64,000 nt of DNA from Xenoacremonium recifei (taxonomy: Eukaryota > Ascomycota > Sordariomycetes > Hypocreales > Nectriaceae), in NCBI GenBank assembly GCA_012184525.1, contig WOFQ01000045.1, positions 1 through 64,000 of the forward strand. Direction: 5' to 3'. How positions within the stretch are numbered: position 1 is the stretch's first letter; every line of letters begins with the position of its first letter. The translations under genes and the position numbers were made by a program. Below are positions 43,925 to 56,094 of this stretch, piece after piece. The notes under the pieces were generated by a model that saw only the letters and a program-made list of their open reading frames with translations, was not told the DNA's origin and ran no database searches.

Positions 43925-44707
43925 ATGAACGACAACTATCGATGGGATGGCCAAGATGATAGGCGAGGCCGTACCAGAGAACGGTCGACGTCCCGCCCGC
44001 GCGGCTTCATAGAACGATCGATGTCCCGCGGGCGCGACTTTATTGAACGAGCGACGTCGTCGACCCGCGAGCGCAGCCTTTCTATAGGAAGAAGCAGCAT
44101 AGAGTATACGACCACCGACACCACTGAATTTGATGATGGCAGGTGGCAAAAGAAGTCAGTTCAGAGGAGGCTCAGCATTTGTAGCCTTCACGGCCTTTCG
44201 CTTGAGTATAAAACAGAATACATTCAGGTATTTGTGATATCCTTGCTCGATACCGCAAAAGCGACTGACATTGGGTAAATACAGACATACGGAGAGCGAG
44301 CGATTCGTTCAGGCAATACGTCACCCGACTTAACACCCACAGAGCTTCCAGACGATGAAGTCGATCGGAGATTTGAGGATCTGGGCCATGGAATCGAGCC
44401 GGATTTTGAGCTTCCGAGCGATTGGCTTTCTGACGGGACTCCAGTATCGATCTCTGAGCCTCCAGGCAATATCTCACCCGAGTTGATACCTCAAGAGCTT
44501 CCGCCCGATTTGAGCCACGAGACTCGAGAGCCGAGATTTGAGCTTCCGAGCGACATTTGGCTGAGAATTACAAGTATGGATGATGCGGAATGGCAGAGAT
44601 TTCTCGGGCTTATCGATTTCTCTCCCCCACCCCCCTCTCCTGCACGCGGGAAAATACCCCTGAGTGGCCCGAGCCACGAGGGCGTCAATCTGAGAGGCGT
44701 GCTTTAG
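43925..44707 (+). CDS. Orphan protein with Arg/Ser repeats and an internal duplication
   Basis: Unrecognised. Exons 43925-44227 and 44285-44707 (57-nt intron, CTGAC branch) join in phase to 241 residues. The N-terminal 55 residues are Arg/Ser-rich with repeated units such as RERSTSRPRGFIERSMSR and RGRDFIERATSSTRERS. The C-half contains two related copies: SPDLTPTELPDD...PDFELPSDWL, and SPELIPQELPPD...PRFELPSDIWL. The copies are also similar at DNA level (TTTGAGCTTCCGAGCGA in both), so the duplication is recent or under selection. A closing acidic-aromatic stretch (MDDAEWQRFLGLIDF) follows. No domain, signal peptide or membrane segment is seen. It could be a lineage-specific gene; chance is less likely because the repeats respect the spliced frame. 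Confidence 0.55.
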
Positions 44708-45775
44708 ATACGAGCCTCCAGCCGAACAGGAATACTTTCAGGTATTCAGGGTACCACCTGAACACGATAGTAACCTGTCCCAAACGGTGGCATCGTCTGC
44801 GAAGTCTCCCAGACACCTAAGCATACAGAGTCAACGGCGGTAGATCTGAGCTTGTTAGTTGTCTATCTGATAGGACAATTTCATGTATTTATTTGGATAC
44901 TGAGGAAGTCGGTGGGATTATGTACATACTTCATTCTACAAATGTTATTGCACCTTTAAGCTCGCTCATCACGTCCTGTCACCTACCTTGGCCGAACGAG
45001 CTTGGGATGATAAAAAAAGCGACTGTTGCAGGCACAAGTACTCTGTACAAGTCATAAAGAAACACGGCGGAGAAATCCCCACCGGTCCCTCGATTTTCCG
45101 TCCACCTTCTCCTGCCCGCCCAGCGGTCATGACAGGGGGGTCCTTACTGGCTTATCGATAAAGGCGTCCCGGGGGAATTACCCACTGACGGGACCCTCGG
45201 GCGGCGTAATTTGGGCTGACCTGTGCTGGGCCAAACTCCAGCTCTCCTTTTCAACGACGACCTTGACTCGAAAAACACCACGAACGACGTGTCCAGCGGC
45301 CTCGCGATATCCCGACCCTTCGTTCGACCCGGCGCCGCGCTCGCGCATCGAGAACCCCCCCAGCTCGATCCCGTACCTGGAGTAGCGTCTCCCTCGATCA
45401 TAAGACATCAGTGGCTTGGCCTGGCCTGGCTTGGGGTAGCGGTGCGGTACAGATTGGAACAGCACAGTCCCTGACGGTGCTGCATGTGACGGATTTGCGC
45501 CCGATAGTCCCCCCTCCAACAAGGAAAACCCGCGGCCTTGGCCCGTTGGATTGCAGCACAGCGGCCGATTGGGCGGGCGCTTCTCTTGGACGTACGTCTG
45601 CTGCCAGCAACCGGCACATCTTCCCACCACACACCTGGCCAGGGCTGAGAGGGAGGGGCTGGTCCTATCCTGTCCTGTTCGGTCTATCGCTGCGACTGCG
45701 CTGCTGCTGTCCCGGTGACCATCATCCCGCCCGTTCTAGTCCAGCAGCATCCCGCAGGGGTACAAGTACGACACC
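44708..45775. other. Orphan-adaptin intergenic region
   Basis: AT-rich at its start, then GC-rich towards the adaptin start. No gene was seen on either strand. Confidence 0.45.
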
Positions 45776-48443
45776 ATGTCGGCCAGCGCTGGCGGAGATT
45801 CCAAACTGTTCGCTCGAGTACGTTCTACAAAGCCTCCCCATTTCCTCGTCCTCATCTCGCCTCGCCCGCCCTGCTGCACTCAGCCTTTCGCCCATGTCTC
45901 AGCCTCGTGCGACGTGACGTGACCAGGGCTTTCCCATCGCGATCACGACGACGACGACGACGACGTCGCTGCGGCTATGCGACAGCAACTGCAGTCCTCG
46001 CCCCGCGTGCCTACGTCGCATAGTCGTCGCAGACAAAGCACCTGACGACTGAAACGAAACACCTTAACTCCCCCCTCCCTATCTTGAGATCCAAATGCCT
46101 TGTTCCCCTATCACATCAACACGATCCTCACGATGGCGATGTTTCTCGCATATATTCCTCCCCAGTACATGGACAATCGGCTAAGATCTCCTCAGGGCAA
46201 AGTGGCTGAGCTGCGCCTCGAGCTGAACAGTGGCGGAAAGAAGGACAAGAACTACTCGTCCAAAAAGATTGCCCTGAAGAAGATTGTCGCCAACATGACT
46301 ATGAGCAACAACGATATGGTCGCCTTGTTTCCCGATATCATTGGGTGCATGCACATTCAGAGCCTGGAAATCAAGAAGATGTAGGCCGCTGCCTATGGAT
46401 CATCACCACTACAATCAGGTTCTCACAACGATATAGGTGTTTCCTCTTTTTGGTCAACTATGCCAGAATGCGGCCAGAAATTGCGGTCAAGGCGATTCCG
46501 GTCCTTGAACATGTAAGCAACCGCCATCTTCTTCCCAATGCTTGCTAACATACCCCAGGACATGGAAGACCACAACCCCTTGGTACGAGCTTTGGCGCTA
46601 CGAACCATGTCGTACATCCATGTCCGAGAATTTGTCGAATCCACGGTCCCTCTTGTGAAGCACATGTTGAAGGACGTGGATCCGTATGTGCGCAAGACGG
46701 CTGCGTTCTGCGTCGCCAAGTTGTATGATCATGACCGGCACATGGTTGAGAACTCAGATCTGATCGACCGACTCAACTCACTGCTGAGGGACGACAACCC
46801 GACCGTTGTAGCCAGTGCGCTAGCCAGCTTGATGGACATCTGGGAGCGCAGCGATGCGATCAAGCTCACCATCGACTACAGCAATGCCTCGAAGATGGTG
46901 GCTATTCTTCCCGATTGCTCAGAGTAGGTGCTACCATTGCTGCGATTGGGAGTCGAGTACTGACATATTTAACAGATGGGGACAGACCTATATCTTGGAG
47001 GCCCTGATGTCCTACGTGCCCCAAGAATCAGGAGAAGCGATTCTCCTGGCCGAACGAATATCGCCCCGGCTATCACACTCGAATTCCTCGGTTGTCTTGA
47101 CCTGCATCAGAGTTATTCTGTATTTGATGAACTACATCGGTGATCAGAAGCAAATTTCTGCATTATGCAAGAAGCTTTCACCACCACTCGTGACCCTCCT
47201 CGCCAAGGGGCCCGAGGTGCAGTATTTGGCGTTGAGGAATGCTCTTTTGATCCTGCAGCGACGCCCGGAGGTTCTGCGAAACGACATCCGGGTGTTCTTC
47301 TGCAAATACAACGACCCGATCTATGTTAAAGTGACGAAGCTGGAACTTATCTTCATGCTGGCCAACGAGGACAACATCGACGAGGTCTTGACGGAACTTA
47401 GGGAGTACGCCACCGAGATTGATGTTCACTTTGTGCGTAAGGCGGTTCGCGCAATCGGAAAGCTGGCGATCAAGATCGAGCCTGCGGCACGACGATGCAT
47501 CAACCTCCTGCTGGAGCTTGTGGCGACCAAGATCACATATATTGTGCAAGAGGCAACGGTTGTGATCCGAAACATCTTCCGAAAGTATCCCAACCAATAC
47601 GAGTCCATTATTAGCACGCTCTGCGAGCATTTGGACTCGTTGGATGAGCCGGAGGCCAAGGCAGCGATGGTATGGGTCATTGGACAATATGCGGACCGCA
47701 TTGAGAACAGTGACGCGCTGCTGGAGGACTTCTTATACTCGTTTGCCGAGGAGCCTGTGGAGGTCCAGCTGGCGCTCCTTACAGCTACTGTCAAGCTTTT
47801 CATCCAGCGGCCTACAAAGGGGCAGGAACTCGTACCGAGAGTTTTGAAGTGGGCAACCGAGGAAACGGATAACCCTGACCTGCGAGATCGCGCTTACATG
47901 TACTGGCGCTTGCTCTCGACAGACATGAACGTGGCGAGGGAGATCGTGATGGGCGAAAAGCCCCCGATCACGGCCGAGTCGGAGCGGCTGGATTCGGCGA
48001 CGTTGGAGGAGATGTGTCTCAACGTCGGGACCCTGGCGACGGTGTACCTGAAACCGGTACAGACCGTGTTCCGCTCAGCACGACCACGCAAGCTCGCCGA
48101 CTCGCCGGCGCTGCAGAAGCAGTACTTGCACGTGGAGCAGGACAACCAGAAGAGCATCAGCATGTTTGGAAATGCCGGACTGCCGACAGACATTGACCCT
48201 CGAAGCCGGAACCCTATGGCGTCCAACGGGGAAGCCAACTTGCAACAGGCTGTTAATGACGCGGATGCATACTTCTCAAGCATTGGCACGCAGCAGATGG
48301 CGGCGATGAAGATTGATCAAGGGGATGACATGTTTGGCGGGAATGGGAATGGGATGGGTTATGTGGTGAGTGCACACGCACCGCAGGCCGTCCTTCAGCC
48401 GGCACAGGGTCAGGGAAGTAATGGAGATTTGCTGGTTTTGTGA
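45776..48443 (+). CDS. Beta-adaptin of a clathrin adaptor complex (probably AP-1, Apl2-like)
   Basis: Large subunit of a heterotetrameric adaptor that selects cargo at the trans-Golgi/endosome or plasma membrane. Exons 45776-45817, 46196-46380, 46437-46512, 46559-46923 and 46976-48443 give 711 residues. It begins MSASAGGDSKLFAR and then GKVAELRLELNSGGKKDKN. The alpha-solenoid trunk (about 15-560) carries the adaptin landmarks HNPLVRALALRTMSYI, DVDPYVRKTAAFCVAKLYD and WGQTYILEALMSY. The appendage ('ear') domain of animal beta subunits is absent; the protein ends in a Gln/Gly-rich hinge with a clathrin-box-like GDLLVL. The 378-nt first intron contains an (ACG)7 run. Fungal beta-adaptins of AP-1 and AP-2 are similar, so the complex is inferred. 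Confidence 0.9.
45945..45965. repeat. (ACG)7 microsatellite
   Basis: Seven ACG units inside the first intron of the beta-adaptin gene. Confidence 0.8.
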
Positions 48444-50471
48444 GTGACCAGTGTATGAGAGGCAGAGGAGACGACGATGACGATGATGAGGAGGAAAAGG
48501 ATAGCCCGAGAAATGTAACATGCATGAATACCAAATCTGTTTCGAGCGGGTTTCTAGGCGTTCTGCGTATCGTGATAGACCTACCGGCATCTCATCCGGG
48601 CGTATCTTCCTCAGGGAGCCGACAACAGCTCCGAGGCGACTTAAACAGATGGCGTTTGGCATGTCGCCATGCTTGCAAACAGCCTCTCTTCCAGTCATTC
48701 CCACAATGAGACAGAAGCACGTGAAAGCCGTGTCCAAACGGGAAAGCAGAGGAACTGTGGCGGCGTGTCGGGTGGGTTGGTGGCTGCAGGCGTGGCGCCC
48801 GTATCGCGTATTAGGAGCGAGTTTATGCCATTAGAGGATCTGAAGCTAGATACGTCAGAATGCAGCGCTGACGACGTCGTGCTGATATCGTATGTAAGAT
48901 GCCTAACATTTCCAGCCCTGCTTCAAAAGTAGATTCGATTCTCCACGCATGTATGCAGATGAAAAGGCATGTGCCTATCTATGTCGGTGACGTCTCTCAG
49001 GCACAATTGCCATGGGATCATTAGAAACAAGCTTGGCATCTGGGTTTCCATGTCAAGGTTTGCACCCGGCCGACCCTGTTCCTTGCAGTGTGGAATGCTG
49101 GGATGGCAATTGAACGTTGAACAACACTGCCCACTGCACCCTGGCCCGGAGAAATGCCCCTTCTAGAAGCCGGGAATCGGTGTGGCCAACCAGCCAAACA
49201 TATCGGCAGCGGGGGATGGGCGGGCAACATCGCAAATGCAACGTCAGGGCGGGAATTCATGATGGGCATCCGCGAGCGACGCAAGACAGTGCGCCGCGGA
49301 CCGTGTGGACCCGCCCGGCTGGGTCGGCAGGCCCTGTTGCATCGTCCGGGTGCATCGGGACTGGAGTCGGCCGCCCGCTATTGGGCGCTATGGCAGGCGT
49401 AAATACAGTGCGGGACGAAAGCATCGGTGAGAGCTAGTTCCGCTGGCCGACTTACAGAGAGGCACGGTCAGCCGGGCTGGGCTGGATTGGGAACGTCGTT
49501 TGCCTCTTCCAGCCTGCGCCTCTCTCTCCTCCGTCCGTATGGACAAAGGACGTACTTGTAAACTCTGGCTGCGATATTTTCGTAGGCGCCCTTCGGATAC
49601 GGACTTCGCTGTGTCCTGCCGTGGTGGCTTGAAGCACGGACACTGCGCAGCAAGCAAAGCAGCTGGCGCCTGGTGTCCAATCAGTGGTTTTGTGCAGGTC
49701 GGATGCGGCATCTTCCAGCAAAACAGGACATTGGCAATTGGGTTTCCAACAGCGACTCCCGATCCAACCGCGCCGGTCGGATCTTGTGCTGACTTGCCCC
49801 GTCTGAACGTTCAGGCCTGCTCGCCCGACCGTCCTTTACCTGCCCCCACTGTAGCGTTCGGTGGGGAATCGGGTCGGATCCCGTTCTCCAGCACCAGCTG
49901 GAACTGGAGCCAGTGGCCACTATCTGTCAGGTCTCAGCAGCGCCAGCGCATCCTCCAGGCGGTCGGCCACTGTAGAGCCCAGCTTGCCAGCCAAGGCCCC
50001 TCCCCCGGCCGCCGGCGTCGCTAGCCTAAGTCGCTGGAGCCCATCGCCCTGGATTGGCTTGGATCCTCCCAGCGGGCGGGCGAACTTGAACTGGACCTGA
50101 CGTCTTGCACCTCCCATCCACCTCCATCCAGTATCCATCAAGATTCATCCATCCTCCTAGACCATCCATCCATCCACTATCTCCTGTCCTTCTTGACTGT
50201 CCATTTCCATCACCCTCCCTTTTACCCCCCGTCTGGCCTCCTCGCGAATGCCCTCACGCATGCGAATGAATTGATTCGGCGTATCCCCCGCCCCCTCGGT
50301 CGGCCCAATCTCGCTTCCCTCGCGAGCTGCACCACCTCGTTCATTCTCCGTCTGGCTCGCTCGCTCGCTGGTCGCCCCGTTGGCGTCTCTCTCTCTCCTC
50401 CCGGGCCACACCCCCCCTCTAGGCTCTCGCCCGCCTCGCCTCGTCTCGCCTGAGGTGCTGACTGAAGAATC
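48444..50471. other. 2-kb adaptin-UBL3 intergenic region
   Basis: No supportable gene. Just before the UBL3-like start it becomes pyrimidine-rich with CCAT repeats (about 50104-50175), typical of a fungal promoter and leader. Confidence 0.45.
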
Positions 50472-51439
50472 ATGTCGGCTCCGGCGGAGTCCACCATGAG
50501 CGGTGGCAACAACCACAACACCACTGCTGCCACGCCCGACGAGAATTCCCGCCTCGAGCAGCCCAAGGACGCCGTGCCTATGGAGAGCATGTCGTCTGCT
50601 GAAGATCCCGTCGCCGCCCCGGCCACAACGGCCCTCAGCGAATCCGAGCCGCCCAAGGATACCAGCGTGAAGCCCACCGACGAGAGCGTCAAGCCCAATC
50701 CCGATCCCGTGTCCTCCTCGACAGCGGCCGTCACCTCATCCGACCCCCCCGAACCGGCCTCCTCGACCGCCGTCGTCGAGCCCGCCTCGCCCGACAAGGG
50801 CAAAGAGAAGGAAGGCACTTCTCCTCCGCCACCGCCATCCAAGGAGGACTCAGCGACGCACGATCCTACCATGGCCATCGGCGCGGCTGTCGACGACATC
50901 ACGTCTGTGGCCGCGGGCTCAACCGATGCCGCCCCTGTCTGTACCATCACGCTGCTCCTTACGTCGGGCAGCAGACACCCGTACAAGATCGACGCCAAGT
51001 ACCTGGGCCGGAGGAACGTCAAGATACCCGACGAAAACGAGCATGGCCAGCCCGATCCCTTCAGCATCAGCGTCTACACCCTCAAGGAGCTGATCTTGCG
51101 GGAGTGGAGGAGCGACTGGGAGACGGCGCCCTCGAGCCCGAGCAGCATCCGGTTGATTCATTTTGGAAAGTTGCTAGAAGACAAGGAACAGCTCAAGAGT
51201 AAGCCGCCTGATGTCTTTTGTGTCTATGCACCTGCATACCGTGTTTGTTATTATTCAATGCTGACTCACCTTCCCTTGCAGAGTATCGTTTTAGCACAGA
51301 GACTCCCAATGTTGTCCACATGAGCATCCGGCCTCAAGATCTAGATGAAGAGGAGCCCAAGACCGGCGGCAAAAACACGGGCGGTAGCGGCAGCGACGGT
51401 CAACGGCAGCGATCAGGGGGCTGCTGCGTCGTCCTATGA
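50472..51439 (+). CDS. UBL3/MUB-like prenylated ubiquitin-fold protein
   Basis: Exons 50472-51198 and 51282-51439 give 294 residues. Residues 1-154 are disordered (Ser, Pro, Thr, Ala, Glu, Lys). A ubiquitin-like fold follows at about 155-265: PVCTITLLLTSGSRHPYKID, then LKELILREWRSDWE, SSIRLIHFGKLLEDKEQLK and NVVHMSIRPQ. The protein ends CCVVL: a CaaX box (CVVL, Leu favouring geranylgeranylation) preceded by a Cys that can be palmitoylated, exactly as in animal UBL3 and plant MUB proteins, which anchor to membranes and sort proteins to vesicles. No Gly-Gly end, so it is not conjugated like ubiquitin. The long N-tail is unlike the roughly 117-residue animal form. UMP1 converges from the right. 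Confidence 0.87.
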
Positions 51440-52229
51440 GCGAGCAGGCAGATGCAGATGCAGACCCAGCGATTCTTTTCCTTTCCTTTCCGTACCTTGT
51501 CGTTATTTTGGTCTATCTTGCGCTGCCCGGGAGTTTTGCTTTCTCTGCTTCGCTTTCCTATCGGCAACGACTTGCACGGCCTCGAGCAGGATCCAGGCCC
51601 AGCCCCGATGGCTGTTTGAGCGGTACATAAAACGGCCGGCATTTACCGTCGCATATCCGTCCGCCACCCCCGTCGTCACCATGATGTGCGGTCTGGTTTT
51701 TGGACGCTGAAGGGCGACCCAGGCCCCGGGATAGATGTCATTCTTCCCGAGACTCTCATTTACTTCAAAACTTTTGGGATATTTCCGCTTACAATCTTAC
51801 ACGCGACACACTTTGACACCCCATCTTCGGACACAGTTTATGGACACACACTCTTACACACGCTCATACTGCTCGACACTTGGAGAAGGCGAAATGATGG
51901 GAAACGATGAGCAGAAGACGGGGGGGATAACGGAGTCTACATTGGCGTATCATCATGTATAAATGTGATTTTTACTTCTTCTTTTTTTGCCTTGGTTATT
52001 CAGCTTGGTCTTTTTTTTTCGTTTGCGATTTTTCTACCAAATAGGGGACTTGAGGCTTCAGACGTTGGGGGCTGGTTGGGTTGTCCATACGGTAGCAGGA
52101 TAGAAGGCAGTCATATCCCTGTATTTTCTCTTGGAAACCCAAGGCCCTGCCGTGCAATTCTTGTGGTCTAACCTCGTGTATCAACGTGCTCTCTCAAGTT
52201 GTTTTACATAGGAACGCCCCTCCCTCCGC
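51440..52229. other. Convergent UBL3-like / UMP1 3' region
   Basis: Pyrimidine-rich, T-rich tracts (about 51970-52025) suggest 3' untranslated regions. No gene seen. Confidence 0.5.
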
Positions 52230-52744
52230 TCACTGGATCTTGAGCTTCTTCTCCATCTCCTCATGGAAGCCCACCACGCCCCTCGTCTCCTCACCCGTGA
52301 ACACATCCTCCCACGTAATGCTCGCATCGCGCCCCCTCAAAATCTCCTCATGCACACTCGGCAGCGCACTCCCGCCTCCCAGCGCGACAGGCCGCCACTC
52401 GCCATCCCGCACGATCTTCAACTCCATGCCACGACGCACGGGCTCCGCGATGCCAAACGTGCGGCGCAGCGTCTCCATGCGCAGGGCCTCCTGCGTGGCC
52501 TCCCAGTTCTTGAGCCGGGCTTCGAGGGGGTGGGCGGACACGGGCGCCGAGGGGGCGTCCAGGCCTGAGGGGCCGAGGCCGTGGCGCAGGGTGTCGTGGA
52601 TGCCGGGCGCCGAGGGCGCCGAGGAGCTGTGTGTGGTGTGGGTGAAGGTTGAGGGGTTGGAGTTCGCGGGGACGATGCGGAGGGACTGGCGGAGGGAGTT
52701 AGGATCGTGGTGGTTTGAGGTGGAGGGGAGGAGGTGCGTACCAT
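52230..52744 (-). CDS. UMP1: Proteasome maturation factor Ump1
   Basis: Ump1 is a chaperone enclosed in the half-proteasome and degraded on completion of 20S assembly. Exons 52744-52742 (ATG alone) and 52685-52230 give 152 residues. It begins M-SLRIVPANSNPSTF and contains the family core SAHPLEARLKNWEATQEAL, METLRRTFGIAEPVRRGMEL and SITWEDVFTGEE. The 56-nt intron right after the ATG has a CCTAACT branch site. An in-frame internal ATG (MSAHPL-like) cannot replace the start because the N-terminal HAPGVHDTLRHGL-type region, here PGIHDTLRHGLG, is conserved. Same direction as the downstream-facing gamma-tubulin complex gene, 391 bp away. Confidence 0.93.
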
Positions 52745-53135
52745 TTTGGCGGTTTCTCTGGCGTTGAGACGGCGTGTGAGAAGGGTTGAGCTTCGATGGA
52801 CAGGCCGGAGAGTGTGATGGATTCCGTATCGCAGATGTGGTGGTGGTGCTGATGGGGGGAGATGAGGTCGGGTGTTGTTGCAGTCGTCGTTGGTTGATGC
52901 TGAATGATGATGGAAGCTCCAGCTGCCTTCCAGCCCGGCCAGGCTACTAGCAGCCTCGCGTCAGGCCCCTGCATCGTCGGTACGTACCGATCTCGCAGCT
53001 TCAGCCACACCCCGAATGTGGCTGAGCCCCCACAAACGGACCTCCGCCGAAGACGACTGCTCGAGACATCCTCTCTAAGATGAAACGATCCGCTATGATA
53101 ATGCCTTCCATTTCTTTTCAAATTTATCATGGTAT
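52745..53135. other. UMP1 promoter region
   Basis: No coding seen; it holds the UMP1 promoter and the 3' end of the gamma-tubulin complex gene. Confidence 0.5.
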
Positions 53136-56094
53136 CTAATGCTTTGTATAGTAGTCGTTCATATCCAACTTCATCAGGAGCTGTGCAACCATATGGTCCT
53201 CACCAATCCCATCTTGTTTGAGACCAAGCTCGTCGACTCCCTTCCCACTGCCCAGACGTCCCTTTTCCGTCAAACCGCGACACACCGTGATAAATATTTG
53301 TACCTTCTTCTTGAATTTTTTGTAAGAATCTTTAGGACTCTGGATAGAGTCGTCGCCTGGGTCCTTGCCAAGCGCTTGCAGTCTCGACCACTTTGCGTAT
53401 TGCAGAATCGTATTGAAGATCTCCTCCAGCAGCTTCAGCACAGGTTGCTGTCGCTTCCTCAAGAAAAGAGCATGCATGATACTTTCTAGAACTTGAGAAT
53501 GGTATTCGCGAAGACGGTCGGGGCTTTCCACCTTTTCGGCCTGGCTCTGCGAAGCCGGCTTGTCAAGGTCTGCTTCGATCTTGTCCAACCGAGACTCAAA
53601 AGCTTGCCATGGTATCGCGACGCCAGTGTCTAGTAGGTATGAAGCAATGCCAGACACGAAATGGTGTGCTTCCCGGGCGAACCGGAAGGAGACATCATCC
53701 GCATCTTGCCAGTGGGTTGTTCTAGCATTGATGTCCCGGAATAGCTGATTGACAACGTAAAGCATCCGCAGGATCCTCAACAGGAGTTTGAAGATTCTAT
53801 CATACTGGATTAGAATCATCGGTGTGATAATGGTGGTTAGGGCGTCAGGCGCCTTGTATGATAGACGAAGAAAGTCCAGTGCTTCGAGGGAGTCGGGATT
53901 CATGCACTTGTCGATCTCCTCTTGCGACAAGTCGCGTACGGCAAAGCTTAGATCCCCAGGCAACTCATCTTTGGTATTTGACAAGCTCTCTTGTTTCTTA
54001 ACTTTGAACCCGTTGTGAGCCTCAAAGCTTTCCGCTAGAACTCCCATAAGAGCGAGCCTTAATTCAGAGCTCGCAGGTGGCCAGGTGTCTCTACCACCAA
54101 GGCGAAGGCCCATTACTCCGCCTTGTCGCGCAACTCCGGCTTGCCTCTCGGCTGTCTCGAGGTCGGGGTCGAATAAAGCATGTGTGAGGCGACTGCAAAA
54201 CATCCCGTTGCCGAAAAGATGGAATTTGCGGTGCAGCTGGAGGTGACTTCTCAGATCATGATGGCTAAAGAGTAGCTTTAGGCTCTCACGACTCACAACG
54301 TGAGACTGGGCCGTAGCAATGCCACCGAAAGAGAGAACGGGAAGTAATGACCAATGTGGCGATACCTCTATGGTAATACTGGACGGTTGATAACCTCCGG
54401 AAAGCCGTTGTCGAATAACGCGACCAAGAGAGTCTTTAGAGTCTTGGTCCACAAGAGGTTGATTGAAATAATTGATGGATTCCAAGATTTGCTGTTCAAT
54501 CTGATTCTCTCCGACACCGAAGAACTGCAACTGGATGCCCGCATTCGATATCTGAAGGGCGTCGGTACTTGTGGTCGAATTTTGACTAGCTGGACGATTT
54601 TTGTCCACCAAGTCTAAGAGGCTCTTCCGATATTCCGCTACTCGAGTTTCAAGCTGAAGGATCGCATCCCAATCGTACAGCCATTCGGACTTAGGGGGTT
54701 TGACAGCAGCCACGATATCCGGTCGTGCTAGCGGATGCTCGGTGTGACAAGTTCGGATGAAGCGAAGATTCTTGCCCGTCTCGAAAATCAGCTTCATGAC
54801 ATCGGCAGGCATGAAAGCCGGTATCTTATCCTCTTTAAGCCGGAAGTCGATATCCTCCACCTCTTGACCGAAGTCGTCCACGAAAGACTCTGCCTCTACT
54901 CCGACAAAGCCCTTGGATTCGCCAACACTTGTTTTGGATAAGGGAATCCCTTCCTCTCGCCTCGTGCCGATCCACTGCTCGACGAACTCGATCCAGGGGA
55001 CCGAAACTCGGCGAAGTACTTCGCGCATGATTTCGCGTAGTTGCTCCTCACGATAGTCCAATGAGTATGCCTCGTGGAAGACTATTGTTAAGAGCTCTTC
55101 ATCAGAACAGTTCTTCCGAAGCTTTGAAGTGAGTCGCCGGAAGGGTTCCAGGATGGCCGTAATTCCTTTGATGGTTGCTTGAAGTTCCAGCAATGATCGG
55201 GGATTCCATCCATATACAGCGACGTGTTCCTCGGTGACCTTCAGAACTTGTTTGAGTACACTTGCCAGCGCGACACGACACCTTGAAGGGTTCTTCGAGT
55301 AGGTAGACTGAACAAATGAACGTAGGTCTTGGAATGTTGACCCACACGAGAAACATTGCTTCTCCAAGCCTTGGAGGACATCCCGAGAGTAACCTGATAT
55401 CCTCATTGCGGGGAGAGCCGGGGCGAAGGAGAGGCCCTTTTCTTGCTTGAGGAACAAGATGGATTCTTGGCCAAGCGCAAGAGCTAACAACGAGGTGAAG
55501 TAGGCCTTCGACTCGACCGAGGGAATACCGTGGTTTTTAAGGTGAAGGGGGTTGTTGTCCCAGTTGAGCATGGCATCGTATACTGAAGGACCAGCTTCAG
55601 TCATAAGAGGCGGTTGGCTGATGGGATCCGGGCCCTTGAGGAAGATATCCCAGTTTTTACGAGTTGGAGGGTTCACTGGAGTCGGATCCAACTCCATCCA
55701 GACATCGCTCGCATTCTCGACATTCTTTGCGGGCTCTTGAGTGTTATCTCGAGATTGCTCTTCGGGGATGGCCGTATCTGGACGATCTTCGGTCGCATTG
55801 GGGGTTCCGTCATTTCGACTTTCGTCTGCTATGGGGTCGAGGGTTGGCAATTTGAAGAAGCTATTTTGTTCGAGAGGGGTGTCTGAGAACGGTAGTAGAC
55901 CTGATGAAAGATCGCCTTTAACTCCAGATCAGTTATCAGCTCTACTAGAAGAGAGAGGCCTGCGCTCTGGTACCTTTCAAGCCGCTTTTGAAGAACGGTG
56001 ATGGGCTCTCCTGGATCAACTCGTTGAGCCATGTCGCTGGTCGCCACAAGTCGGGAATCGCGAAGACATCTGCCTTGTCTCCTGGGGTAGCCAT
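53136..56094 (-). CDS. Gamma-tubulin complex component, GCP5/GCP6 type
   Basis: Subunit of the microtubule-nucleating gamma-tubulin ring complex at the spindle pole body. Exons 56094-55974 and 55915-53136 give 966 residues. The start MATPGDKADVFAIPDLWRP joins across a 58-nt intron to LKG-DLSSGLLPFSDTPLEQ. The Spc97/Spc98 (GCP) fold is recognised from its N-grip region (RRLTSKLRKNCSDEELLTIV, then WIEFVEQWIG, PAFMPADVMKLIFETGKNLR) and C-grip region (LSYKAPDALTTIITPMILIQ, YDRIFKLLLRILRMLYVVNQL). Position-specific differences between GCP4, 5 and 6 cannot be judged by eye; length and the variable insert favour GCP5 or GCP6. Divergent from EAF7. Confidence 0.82.
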
